This document shows positions 1 to 8,183 of a DNA stretch of 64,000 bases, one piece after another. Under the pieces are notes generated by a model. It had not been told where the DNA came from and ran no database searches. It saw only the letters and a list, made by a program, of their open reading frames with translations. The stretch spans positions 124,001-188,000 of the forward strand of contig NZ_JANZKW010000005.1 of NCBI RefSeq assembly GCF_027257935.1, read 5' to 3'. This DNA comes from Chitinimonas sp. BJYL2 (GTDB lineage: Bacteria; Pseudomonadota; Gammaproteobacteria; Burkholderiales; Chitinimonadaceae). The position numbers and the translations under genes were made by a program. The first letter of the stretch is position 1. Each line of letters begins with the position of its first letter.

Positions 1-1
1 A

Positions 2-112
2 CAAGCCATGCTGACGCTGCTGGCTGGCAACAAGCCCGATCTGCAACTACCGGCGCCCAGACTGGTGGAGCGCGATTCCGTGGCCAGCATCGCCCGGCAG
101 CCTGCACGCTGA
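2..112 (+). CDS. LacI-family transcriptional regulator, C-terminal end (partial)
   Basis: Only the last 36 codons before a TGA stop lie in the window. They read as the end of a LacI/GalR effector-binding domain: a leucine-rich helix, then L-P-A-P-R-L-V-E-R-D-S-V-A, matching the family's typical 'lP..Lv.RdSva' ending. The rest of the gene, including the helix-turn-helix, lies upstream of the window. It is the natural candidate for the repressor of the glucan locus, because three LacI-type palindromes (238-251, 6834-6847, 13421-13434) lie at the promoters that follow. The family call rests on a short tail; the regulatory link is inference. Confidence 0.7.
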   Translation, partial: QAMLTLLAGNKPDLQLPAPRLVERDSVASIARQPAR

Positions 113-114
113 CC

Positions 115-133
115 ACCGATAAGAAATCGGTTT
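115..133 (+). terminator. Weak hairpin after the LacI-family gene
   Basis: Six-base arms ACCGAT and ATCGGT enclose a 5-base loop three bases after the stop codon, followed by only three T's. It may be a weak terminator separating the regulator from the receptor gene. Confidence 0.35.
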
Positions 134-208
134 CAGGAAAAAGCACTTACACAGCAATAGCTTACGCACCACAATGTTGCATACATGCATCATGACGGTG
201 CGGCTCGA

Positions 209-236
209 TTCACATTTCGAGCATTTGCGCTAATAT
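209..236 (+). promoter_or_regulatory. Probable sigma-70 promoter of the receptor operon
   Basis: TTCACA (209-214) and TAATAT (231-236) are separated by 16 bases. The -10 element ends one base before the LacI-type palindrome at 238-251, so the palindrome would cover the transcription start. Confidence 0.55.
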
Positions 237-237
237 A

Positions 238-251
238 TGAAAGCGCTTTCA
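238..251. promoter_or_regulatory. LacI-type operator 1
   Basis: TGAAAGCGCTTTCA is a perfect 14-base palindrome with the central CG typical of LacI/GalR operators. It is repeated exactly at 6834-6847 and with one change at 13421-13434. Here it lies just downstream of the -10 element of the TonB-dependent receptor gene. Confidence 0.85.
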
Positions 252-317
252 GTGCAGGGCTGGATATCGGAGGCCATGCCGAAGCCCGACCACCAAGATC
301 AACAGGAGACACACAGC

Positions 318-3299
318 ATGAAGCCCGCCGTACCCCTGCGCCCTCGCGTCCCGCTTACCCGAATCGCTGCCGCCTGCGCGGCACTGCTCACCCCCGCCGC
401 CCTGCACGCCCAGGAAGCCGAGGCGGCCCCCAAGGAGGCCTCCCAGCAATCGGAGGTCGTGGTCGTCACGGGTGTTCGTGCCAGCCTGAACTCGTCCCTG
501 AACATGAAGCGCAACGCCCAGGGCGTGGTGGATGGCATCGTGGCCGAAGATATCGGCAAGTTCCCCGATACCAACCTGGCCGAAGCCATGCAGCGTATCA
601 GCGGCGTCGCCATTGATCGCTCGATCGGCGAAGGCTCCAAAGTCACCGTGCGCGGTGTGGGTCCTGACTTCAACCTTGTCCTGCTCAATGGCCGTCAGAT
701 GCCGGCATCCAGCCTAGGGGAGACCGGTCCGTCGAACAGCCGTGCGTTTGACTTCGCCAACCTGGCCTCCGAGTCGATTGCTGCCATGGAGGTCTACAAG
801 ACCAGCCGCGCAGAGAATCCGGCCGGTGGCATTGGCGCTGTCATCAACATCAAGACGGCTCGCCCGCTGGAAACCAAGCGCGAAATCGCCAGCTTCGGCC
901 TCAAGGTGGTGAACGATCGCTCGAATGACCGCCTCCCGGAACTGTTGCAAGGCGATGACTACACACCGGAAGTGTCCGGCATCTATAGCAATGTGTTTGC
1001 CGATGGCACCTTCGGCATCGCCCTCAGCGGCAGCTACCAAAAGCGCGATCTGGGCTACAACCAGGCCTCGGTACCGAATGGCTGGCGCGCTTTCAAGGGT
1101 GACGAAAACAACTGGGGCACCATTCCCCAACCGGGCCAGCCAGGCTCGGAACGCATTACCAATCGCCCCAAGGCTGGGGATATCTACTCGGTGCCGCAGA
1201 ACCTGAACTACAGCGTGAACGGCATCCAGCGTGAGCGCACCAATGGTCAGCTCACCCTGCAGTACGCGCCGATGAAGGATCTGACGGCCACGGTGGATTA
1301 CACCTACTCGGAAAACAAGATCCAGACTCGCCGTAACGATCTCTCGGCCTGGTTCAACTTCGGCCCCACCACCACGACCTGGACCAACGGCCCGGTCGCC
1401 GCGCCCCTGCTGTACACGGAAATCATTGCCCCGGCGACCAGCGATGTGGCCATGGGCAGCGCCAACTTCGGCACGCGCAACAAGAACGAGTCAGCCGGCT
1501 TCAACTTGTCCTGGAAGGCGAATGCCAAGCTCAAGCTGGACTTCGACATGCACCGTTCCAGTGCCATTTCGGGTGCGGACAGCCCCTTCGGCAGCAATGC
1601 CGTGCTGGGCGGCGCCATGTTCAATCGCGGCACCACCACGGTGGACTTTTCCCAGCCTTTCCCGGTGCTGAGCATCGCCAGCGCCACGCTGGACCCCTCG
1701 AAAATGCTGGTGACCGGCTCGTCCTTCCGCAACAGCTACATGAAGGCCGAAGTCGAACAGGCACAGTTCAAGGGCAAGTACGCGCTCGAGAACGATTCCA
1801 AACTGGACTTCGGCATCAGCACCACCAAGGTGAAGAACCGCTCGGCCTACGCCAATGTGCAGCAAGACAGCTGGGGCGGTCGCACCAGCCCGGCGGACTA
1901 CCCCGATAATCTGTACGTCGCACAACCGCTGGCACCATACTTCAGCCAGCTGATGGGTTCGAACGGCGCCAACCTGTTCAACGGCTTCTTCGTCTATGAC
2001 TTCGGCGCCGTGCGCGATGCCGCCGTCAAGGCCGATGGCAGCGACAAACTCTTCAAGGCCTCCAGCGACTTCACCACCGACCGCCGCACGCAGGAAGACT
2101 CGAAGAGCGTCTACGTGCAATACAGCACCGACTGGGAATGGGTCGTACCCTTGTCCGCCGCCTTCGGCCTGCGCCATGAGCAGACCAAGGTCAAGTCGAG
2201 CGCCTTGGTGCCCACGGCAACCGGCATCACCTGGATGGCCAACAACGAGTTCTCGGTGCAGTTCGGTCAGCCCGGCTTTACCACGCTGGAAGGCAAGTAC
2301 AACTACACGCTGCCCAGCATGGATCTGGAAGCCGAACTTACCGATCGCACCAAGGCCCGCTTCAGCTATGGCGAGAGCATTGGTCGTCCGGGCTGGGGCG
2401 ATATCCAGGGCGGACAGACGCTGAATCAACTGGCCCGCATTACCGGTGGTACGGGTGCCCAGGGCGATCCTGGCCTCAAGCCGCTGCTGGCCAAGAACTT
2501 CGATCTGTCGCTGGAGCACTACTACGCCCGTGGCAGCTACGTGGCACTGGGTCTGTTCCGCAAGAACATCAGCAACTACATCGGCACCTCGACCCTGCAG
2601 GCCACGCCGTTCAACCTGCGTACGCCGGCCAATGGCACCCTGTTCAAGGAAGCCGTGACCAAGGGCTGCGTCACCACCGATCTGACCTGTATCCGCAACT
2701 ACATCCTCAATACCTATAACGGTACGCAAGGTGTGGTGAAGACCGGGGTGGACAGCAATGGCAATGCCACGGGTACGATCGCCGGTCAGGCCAATGACCC
2801 GATCGCTACCTTCGACATCACGGTACCGGCCAACCAGAAGAAGGCGGACCTGAACGGTGCGGAGTTCAATGTCCAGCACCAGTTCAGCAACACCGGTTTC
2901 GGCATCTCGGCGAACTACACCTATGTGAAGTCGGGCCTCAAGTACGACAACGCCAGCCTCAAGGAGCAGTTCGCCCTCGAAGGCCTGGGCGACGCCGCCA
3001 ACCTGGTTGGCTTCTATGAGGATGATCGCCTCAGCGTGCGTGCTGCTTACAACTGGCGTGACAAGTTCCTCACCGCACGTTTCGACGGTAGCGGTCTGCC
3101 CAACCCGGTCTATACCGAGGCTTACGGTCAGTGGGACGTGAACGTGGGTTACAAGTGGAACAAGAACCTGGGCTTCCAGCTCGAGGTGATCAACCTGACC
3201 GACGAAACCCAGCGCCTCCATGGCCGTGCCAAGGAACAGGTGCTGTATTACACCCAGACCGGCCGTCGCTTCATGATGGGTGCGCGTTACACCTTCTGA
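318..3299 (+). CDS. TonB-dependent outer-membrane receptor
   Basis: A 993-residue outer-membrane receptor of the Xanthomonas/Caulobacter-type TonB-dependent family, probably importing oligosaccharides across the outer membrane. The start at 318 is preceded by CAGGAGA and gives a clean signal peptide (charged start, hydrophobic core, A-L-H-A cleavage). In-frame codons back to 237 fall inside the operator and are rejected. After the signal comes a plug domain beginning near V-V-V-V-T-G-V-R-A-S-L, then a long beta-barrel of alternating residues ending in the terminal aromatic Y-T-F. First gene of the operator-controlled unit, followed by sapC-like, cupin and halogenase genes. Substrate assignment to beta-glucan is inferred from the GH16 and GH1 genes nearby. 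Confidence 0.93.
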   Translation: MKPAVPLRPRVPLTRIAAACAALLTPAALHAQEAEAAPKEASQQSEVVVVTGVRASLNSSLNMKRNAQGVVDGIVAEDIGKFPDTNLAEAMQRISGVAIDRSIGEGSKVTVRGVGPDFNLVLLNGRQMPASSLGETGPSNSRAFDFANLASESIAAMEVYKTSRAENPAGGIGAVINIKTARPLETKREIASFGLKVVNDRSNDRLPELLQGDDYTPEVSGIYSNVFADGTFGIALSGSYQKRDLGYNQASVPNGWRAFKGDENNWGTIPQPGQPGSERITNRPKAGDIYSVPQNLNYSVNGIQRERTNGQLTLQYAPMKDLTATVDYTYSENKIQTRRNDLSAWFNFGPTTTTWTNGPVAAPLLYTEIIAPATSDVAMGSANFGTRNKNESAGFNLSWKANAKLKLDFDMHRSSAISGADSPFGSNAVLGGAMFNRGTTTVDFSQPFPVLSIASATLDPSKMLVTGSSFRNSYMKAEVEQAQFKGKYALENDSKLDFGISTTKVKNRSAYANVQQDSWGGRTSPADYPDNLYVAQPLAPYFSQLMGSNGANLFNGFFVYDFGAVRDAAVKADGSDKLFKASSDFTTDRRTQEDSKSVYVQYSTDWEWVVPLSAAFGLRHEQTKVKSSALVPTATGITWMANNEFSVQFGQPGFTTLEGKYNYTLPSMDLEAELTDRTKARFSYGESIGRPGWGDIQGGQTLNQLARITGGTGAQGDPGLKPLLAKNFDLSLEHYYARGSYVALGLFRKNISNYIGTSTLQATPFNLRTPANGTLFKEAVTKGCVTTDLTCIRNYILNTYNGTQGVVKTGVDSNGNATGTIAGQANDPIATFDITVPANQKKADLNGAEFNVQHQFSNTGFGISANYTYVKSGLKYDNASLKEQFALEGLGDAANLVGFYEDDRLSVRAAYNWRDKFLTARFDGSGLPNPVYTEAYGQWDVNVGYKWNKNLGFQLEVINLTDETQRLHGRAKEQVLYYTQTGRRFMMGARYTF

Positions 3300-3310
3300 G
3301 GCTGAGCCCT

Positions 3311-3398
3311 CGGCCCCGGTGCTGCATGCCGGGGCCGCAAGGACCAAGTCCGGATGGTCATCGCCGCCCCGGAGCAGATCCCGATCCGGGGCGGCGAT
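3311..3398 (+). other. Tandem GC-rich hairpins between receptor and sapC-like gene
   Basis: Two perfect inverted repeats follow the receptor stop: arms of 9 bases at 3311-3319/3329-3337, and of 13 bases at 3360-3372/3386-3398. Neither is followed by a T-run, so they look like mRNA-stabilising or partial-attenuation structures that could favour high receptor expression over the downstream genes. Confidence 0.6.
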
Positions 3399-3515
3399 CC
3401 TTCCCGCAGTGAACACGCCGGGCGTCATGGCCCTGGCTGGCACAATGGCAGTACCTTTACCCGCATCTTGCCGTGACGGGCAACCCGCCCGCCGATGCAC
3501 ACTTCGAGACTTGTC

Positions 3516-4214
3516 ATGCGTGCCGAACTACTGAACAACGTGCAACACCAACACCTGCGATTGCGCACCGATGTCAGCGCCGCGCTGGGTGATGCGGTCG
3601 TGAGCGTCCCGACCATTCCCGCCGAGTTCCGCGCCTTGCAGGCGCACTATCCCATCGTCTTCCAACCCAGCAACGACAGCGCGGGGTTCCAGCCCGTTGC
3701 CATGCTGGGTCTGCAGGAAGGTCAGAATCTGTTTCTCGGCCCCCAAGGCTGGGAGGCCCACCACCTGCCTTACGCCATCGAGCGGCAACCGCTGCTGGTC
3801 GGCCGCGACGGCGACGAGTGGCTGGTCCATATCGATCTGGATAGCCCCCGCCTGAGCGAGACCGACGGCGAGCCGCTGTTCCTGCCCCACGGCGGTCAGT
3901 CCGAACTGCTGGAACGACGCATTGCCGTGCTTCAGGCCCTGCACGAGGGTCTGCAGACCCTGCCGGCCTTCATCCAGGCCCTGCGCCATTACGAACTGCT
4001 CGAAGCAATGAGTCTGGATATCGAACAGGACGACGGCACGGTGCGCCGGCTTGGCGGTTTCTATGTGATTCACGAAGAACGATTTGCCACCCTGTCCGCG
4101 GAGGCCGTGACCGCGCTGCATCAGGCCGGCTACCTGCTGCCGATCACCATGGCCATTGCCTCGATCGGTCGCTTCCGCGATCTGATCGAACGTGCCCGTC
4201 GCCAGGGTCGCTAA
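3516..4214 (+). CDS. SapC family protein
   Basis: A 232-residue protein with the layout of the SapC family (PF07277): the basic N-terminal stretch, a central Y-P-I-V-F and P-V-A-M-L-G-L block, an L-F-L/W-E-A-H-H-L-P-Y segment and an acidic C-terminal half with D-G-T-V-R-R-L-G-G-F-Y-V-I-H-E-E. No signal peptide or membrane helix is visible, so it is likely cytosolic. The ATG at 3516 is preferred over 3495 because GAG lies 8 bases upstream and the shorter start matches the family. Family members often sit beside TonB receptors and halogenase-like genes in Xanthomonas and Caulobacter relatives; the biochemical role is unknown. The next gene starts 10 bases after its stop. Confidence 0.82.
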   Translation: MRAELLNNVQHQHLRLRTDVSAALGDAVVSVPTIPAEFRALQAHYPIVFQPSNDSAGFQPVAMLGLQEGQNLFLGPQGWEAHHLPYAIERQPLLVGRDGDEWLVHIDLDSPRLSETDGEPLFLPHGGQSELLERRIAVLQALHEGLQTLPAFIQALRHYELLEAMSLDIEQDDGTVRRLGGFYVIHEERFATLSAEAVTALHQAGYLLPITMAIASIGRFRDLIERARRQGR

Positions 4215-4224
4215 GGATCACGCC

Positions 4225-5208
4225 GTGCACGCCGTCGCACCCGGTCAGCTGCCACCTGAAGTCCTGGACAGCACCACGCCGGTGGTGCTGCGCGGCCTTG
4301 TGGCCCACTGGCCACTGGTGCAGGCGGCACAGCGCAGCGCCGTTGCCGCTGCCGATGTGTTACGCGCCCACTGGCAGGGTGCCACGGTCGGCATCTGGGT
4401 CGCACCACCCGAAGTAGGGGGGCGATTCTTCTACACCCCGGATTTCAGCGGCTTCAACTTCGTGCGTGAGTACGCCCCGTTCGACCGCGTCCTCGACACC
4501 CTGCTTGCGCGTGTCGACCAGCCTGATGCGGGTGCGGTCTACATGGGTTCCACCACGGTAGACACCTGCTTGCCCGGCCTGCTGGATACGCATCCGCTGC
4601 ACCTGGGCGTGGAAGATCCATTGGTCAGTCTCTGGCTCGGTAATCGCACGCGTATCGCGACCCATCAGGATTGGCCGGACAACCTTGCCTGCGTGGCCAG
4701 CGGCCGTCGCCGCTTCACGCTGTTCCCACCCGACGCGGTCGGTGACCTGTATATCGGTCCGGTCGAACACACGCCGGCAGGCCAGCCGGTGAGCCTTGTC
4801 GATGTCAACCAGCCGGATTTCGACCGCTTTCCGCGGTACCGCCAGGCCCTGGCACGTGCAATCACCGTAGAGCTAGCCGCGGGCGACGCGCTGTTCATTC
4901 CCAGCCTTTGGTGGCATCACGTCGAGGCGCTGGATACCTTCAGCGCGCTCATCAACTACTGGTGGCGCCGCACCCCGGCCTGGGCCGATTCCCCGGTGAG
5001 CGCCCTTTGGCTGGCCATGGCCACCGTACGCGATCTTCCCGCGCATGAACGCGAGGCTTGGCGCGCGCAGTTCAACCACTATGTCTTCGATGCCAACGCC
5101 GAGACGGCCGCTCATGTACCGGATGCCGCCAAGGGCCTGCTCGGCCGCTTCAACGAATCCGCCATGCGGCGCGTCCGTGCGCTGCTACTGAAAAAACTCA
5201 ACCGCTGA
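4225..5208 (+). CDS. Cupin-like (Cupin_8/JmjC-type) Fe(II)/2-oxoglutarate dioxygenase family protein
   Basis: A 327-residue protein of the Cupin_8/JmjC-like family. The opening P-V-V-L-R-G-L-V-A-H-W-P is the usual N-terminal signature. The metal triad appears intact: H-Q-D (HxD) in the middle, followed by the F-T-L-F-P-P strand, and a distal histidine in L-W-W-H-H-V-E. The GTG start at 4225 has AAGGA seven bases upstream. An earlier in-frame ATG at 4192 would overlap the sapC-like gene by 23 bases and lacks a ribosome site. Family members hydroxylate protein or small-molecule side chains, but the substrate here is unknown. It lies between the SapC-like and halogenase-like genes, probably one transcription unit. 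Confidence 0.82.
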   Translation: MHAVAPGQLPPEVLDSTTPVVLRGLVAHWPLVQAAQRSAVAAADVLRAHWQGATVGIWVAPPEVGGRFFYTPDFSGFNFVREYAPFDRVLDTLLARVDQPDAGAVYMGSTTVDTCLPGLLDTHPLHLGVEDPLVSLWLGNRTRIATHQDWPDNLACVASGRRRFTLFPPDAVGDLYIGPVEHTPAGQPVSLVDVNQPDFDRFPRYRQALARAITVELAAGDALFIPSLWWHHVEALDTFSALINYWWRRTPAWADSPVSALWLAMATVRDLPAHEREAWRAQFNHYVFDANAETAAHVPDAAKGLLGRFNESAMRRVRALLLKKLNR

Positions 5209-5227
5209 TTAGCGATCGGATACCACC

Positions 5228-6757
5228 ATGGATACCGCCCAGCTCGAACCCTCCTCGCCTGTACGTCGTGTCGTGATCGCCGGTGGCGGCACAGCCGGCT
5301 GGATGATGGCCGCCCTGATGAGCAAGTTGCTGGGTGCCCGACTGGAGATCCGCCTCGTCGAATCCGAGGAAATCGGCACGGTGGGCGTAGGCGAGGCCAC
5401 GATTCCGGCACTGCACACCTTTCATGAGCTGCTGGGGATTGATGAAGTCGAGTTCATGACTGCGACCCAGGCCACCATCAAGCTGGGTATCCAGTTCGAG
5501 AACTGGAAGCAGATCGGCGAAAACTACATCCACTCCTTCGGCATGACTGGCAAGGATCACTGGTCGGCCGGTTTCCAGCATTTCTGGCTCAAGGCGCACA
5601 AGCAGAACATGGCACGTCCCTACGGCGACTACTGCCTGGAGCTACGGGCCGCCGAAATGGACCGGTTTGCCCACCTGCCTCGGGGTGGCATGAACTACGC
5701 CTACCACCTTGATGCCGGTCGCTACGCACGCTACTTGCGCCAGATGAGTGAGGCAAACGGCGTGATCCGCGTCGAGGGCAAGATTGCCAGCGTGCTGCGC
5801 GATGGCCCGGAAGGCGACATCCTGGCCCTGCAACTGGCCAACGGTACGCGCGTAGAGGGTGATCTGTTCATCGATTGCACCGGCTTTCGCTCACTCCTGC
5901 TGGGCGAGACGCTGGGCGTACCCTTCGAGGACTGGTCGCACTGGCTGCCCTGTGATCGTGCCGTGGCGGTGCAGACTGCCTCGGTGCGCCCGGCGCGCCC
6001 CTACACCCGTTCCATCGCGCACCCCTTTGGCTGGCAATGGCAGATTCCGCTCCAGCACCGGGTCGGCAACGGGCTGGTATACAGCAGCCAATTGCTCGAC
6101 GACGCCGATGCCCCCGAGATGCTGCGCCGCCATGTTGAGGGTGAGGTGCTGATCGAGCCACGCGTGCTCAAGTTCCGCCCCGGCCAGCGCACCGAAGTCT
6201 GGAAGCGCAATTGTGTCGCCGTGGGTCTGGCCAGTGGCTTCCTGGAACCGCTCGAATCCACCAGCATCCACCTGATCCAGCGTGCGGCGATCCGCCTGAT
6301 GCAGCTCTTCCCCGCCGGCGGCATCCGCGCGTGTGATGTGGCCGAGTTCAACCGGCAGACGCAATACGATGTCGAGCACATCCGCGACTTCATCATCCTG
6401 CACTACCACGTGAACCAGCGCGAGGACTCGCCGCTGTGGCGTCACTGCCGCGAGACGTCGCTGCCAGATACCCTGCAACACCGCATTGCGCTGTTCGCCG
6501 AATCCGCGCGCGTGTTCCGCCCCAGCGACCAGCTGTTTGCCGAGAATTCCTGGATCCAGGTGATGCTGGGGCAGGGCATCCTGCCGCGGCACTACCACCC
6601 GGTCGCCGATCTCATGGGCGATGCCGAGCTGACGCACTTTCTGGGCGAGATCCACCAGCAGGTGGAACGCACCGTCGCAAGTCTGCCGGCACACCAGACC
6701 TATATCGAACGGCTCTGCACACCGGTCCGTGCCCAGCCCGCGCCGGCCACCGCTTAG
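5228..6757 (+). CDS. Flavin-dependent tryptophan halogenase family protein
   Basis: A 509-residue protein of the tryptophan halogenase family (PF04820). It keeps the FAD-binding G-G-G-T-A-G-W at residues 19-25, the G-E-A-T-I-P block near 55-60, a lysine at 85 in A-T-I-K-L-G where the halogenating lysine of PrnA lies, and the halogenase hallmark W-x-W-x-I-P at 269-274. These features favour a functional halogenase over an ordinary monooxygenase. It has no export signal. Relatives in TonB-receptor loci (for example the BrvH/Xanthomonas type) halogenate indole in vitro with unknown natural substrates. Last gene of the receptor unit, 19 bases after the cupin gene. Confidence 0.85.
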   Translation: MDTAQLEPSSPVRRVVIAGGGTAGWMMAALMSKLLGARLEIRLVESEEIGTVGVGEATIPALHTFHELLGIDEVEFMTATQATIKLGIQFENWKQIGENYIHSFGMTGKDHWSAGFQHFWLKAHKQNMARPYGDYCLELRAAEMDRFAHLPRGGMNYAYHLDAGRYARYLRQMSEANGVIRVEGKIASVLRDGPEGDILALQLANGTRVEGDLFIDCTGFRSLLLGETLGVPFEDWSHWLPCDRAVAVQTASVRPARPYTRSIAHPFGWQWQIPLQHRVGNGLVYSSQLLDDADAPEMLRRHVEGEVLIEPRVLKFRPGQRTEVWKRNCVAVGLASGFLEPLESTSIHLIQRAAIRLMQLFPAGGIRACDVAEFNRQTQYDVEHIRDFIILHYHVNQREDSPLWRHCRETSLPDTLQHRIALFAESARVFRPSDQLFAENSWIQVMLGQGILPRHYHPVADLMGDAELTHFLGEIHQQVERTVASLPAHQTYIERLCTPVRAQPAPATA

Positions 6758-6804
6758 GCGCTCACCCACCGGCCGGCCAAGCTGCCATCAGCAACGGGCA
6801 AGCA

Positions 6805-6834
6805 TTGACATTGGAGTTCTTGCTCCACTATCAT
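6805..6834 (+). promoter_or_regulatory. Sigma-70 promoter of the ABC importer operon
   Basis: A consensus TTGACA (6805-6810) is followed after 18 bases by TATCAT (6829-6834). The -10 element overlaps the operator at 6831-6850. Confidence 0.7.
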
Positions 6835-6850
6835 GAAAGCGCTTTCATGA
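6831..6850. promoter_or_regulatory. LacI-type operator 2
   Basis: The 14-base core TGAAAGCGCTTTCA at 6834-6847 is extended by flanking bases to a perfect 20-base palindrome. It overlaps the -10 element, the classical arrangement for steric repression, and is identical in its core to operator 1. Confidence 0.88.
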
Positions 6851-6914
6851 ATTGCAGTAACGCACCTCTTTCAACCCACCGGGCACCGCCCGCAGCCAGA
6901 CAGGAAGCCTGAAC

Positions 6915-8183
6915 GTGGACGCAAAACGACGCGCCGGACTGGGTCTGGCCTTGGCCGCCGGCTTGGGCCTGTGGACCCGCAGCAACGGCGGCACACCACC
7001 CAGGCGACTGACCGTAGCGGCCTATCCCAAGCTCGACGCCATCGTCAAAGCCGCCCTGCCGGCCTGGAAGGCCCGGCATCCCGGCGTGGAGGTCGAAGTC
7101 ATCAGCCGCGAGATGAACGACCACCACACGGCCATGATCACCGCGCTCTCCACCGGCAGCCACCTGCCCGACCTGATGGCGCTGGAAGTGGGCTATGTGG
7201 GCCGGTTTTCGCAAGGTCGCGGGCTGCTGGACTTGCGCCAGTCACCGCTGGATGGCGAAAAGCTGCGCTCCCGCTTCGTTCCCTATACCTGGGAACAAGC
7301 CCACAACCACCGCGGCGAGCTGGTGGCACTGCCTTCCGATATCGGCCCGGGCACCCTGCTATACCGGCACGATATCCTGCAGAAAGCCGGCCTTACCGAA
7401 GCCGACCTGACCCGCTCCTGGGCCAGCTTCCTGCAAGCCGGGCAACAGATCCGCGCGCGCACTGGCGCCTATCTGCTGGCCCATGCGCGGGACATGAAAG
7501 ACATCCTCATCCGTACCGGCGTGCAGCCGGGCGAGGGGCTGTATTTCAGCCGCGACAACCGTGTGCTCGTACGCAGCCCGCGCTTTGTCCGCGCGTTTGA
7601 AATGGCCCGCGCCGTGCGCCGTGCCGGACTCGATGCGCGCGTCTACAACTGGTCCAGCGACTGGACCGAGGGTTTCCGCCGCGGCACGATCGCCACGCAG
7701 ATGATCGGCGCCTGGCTCGCCGGCTTTCTGGGCTCCTGGCTCGCCCCCCAGACACGCGGCCTGTGGCGTGCCGCCCAATTGCCCGAAGGCGCCTACGCAG
7801 CGTACGGCGGCAGTTTCTATGCCCTGCCCGCCAAGGCCGATCCGGCCAACCGGATACTGGCCTGGGACCTGATGCAGCACCTCACGCTCAACCGAAAGCT
7901 GCTGCTGGATGCCTTTCAGGCCCACGACATTTTCCCCGCCCTGGTCGACACCTTCGACGACCCGTTCTTCGACGAGCCTCTGCCTTTCCTGGGTGGCCAG
8001 CCCGCCCGCCGGGTATGGCGCGATGCGGCCAGAAAGATCACGGCCGTCGCCGTACACCGCCAGGATGGCTTTGCCGACGAGGTCATCAACACCGAGCTGG
8101 ACAAGGTCCTGCTGCGCGACAAGGACATCGGCGCCGCGCTGGCCGATGCCGAGCGCCTGCTGAAGTTGCGAGCGAACCGATGA
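6915..8183 (+). CDS. ABC sugar transporter, extracellular solute-binding protein
   Basis: A 422-residue family 1 (MalE-like) solute-binding protein. The GTG start has AGGAA eight bases upstream. A short hydrophobic N-terminal segment (residues 8-20) is a plausible export signal, though the cleavage site is not clear. The mature part begins L-T-V-A-A-Y-P, then shows the W-K-A-R-H-P-G-V-E-V-E-V block and a D-L-M-A-L-E segment typical of the family. It is first in an operon with two permeases, a GH1 enzyme and an ATPase; ATGA overlaps link the first three genes. It would capture beta-gluco-oligosaccharides in the periplasm, an inference from the neighbouring glycosidases. Confidence 0.88.
   Translation: MDAKRRAGLGLALAAGLGLWTRSNGGTPPRRLTVAAYPKLDAIVKAALPAWKARHPGVEVEVISREMNDHHTAMITALSTGSHLPDLMALEVGYVGRFSQGRGLLDLRQSPLDGEKLRSRFVPYTWEQAHNHRGELVALPSDIGPGTLLYRHDILQKAGLTEADLTRSWASFLQAGQQIRARTGAYLLAHARDMKDILIRTGVQPGEGLYFSRDNRVLVRSPRFVRAFEMARAVRRAGLDARVYNWSSDWTEGFRRGTIATQMIGAWLAGFLGSWLAPQTRGLWRAAQLPEGAYAAYGGSFYALPAKADPANRILAWDLMQHLTLNRKLLLDAFQAHDIFPALVDTFDDPFFDEPLPFLGGQPARRVWRDAARKITAVAVHRQDGFADEVINTELDKVLLRDKDIGAALADAERLLKLRANR

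Noticed and set aside
237..317. Upstream in-frame start of the TonB receptor at 237
   Set aside because: It lies within the operator and transcription start zone; the 318 start has a ribosome site and a proper signal peptide.
1491..3500. Long minus-strand open frame opposite the TonB receptor (about 669 codons)
   Set aside because: Composition mirrors the codon bias of the receptor on the other strand; no family features or ribosome site.
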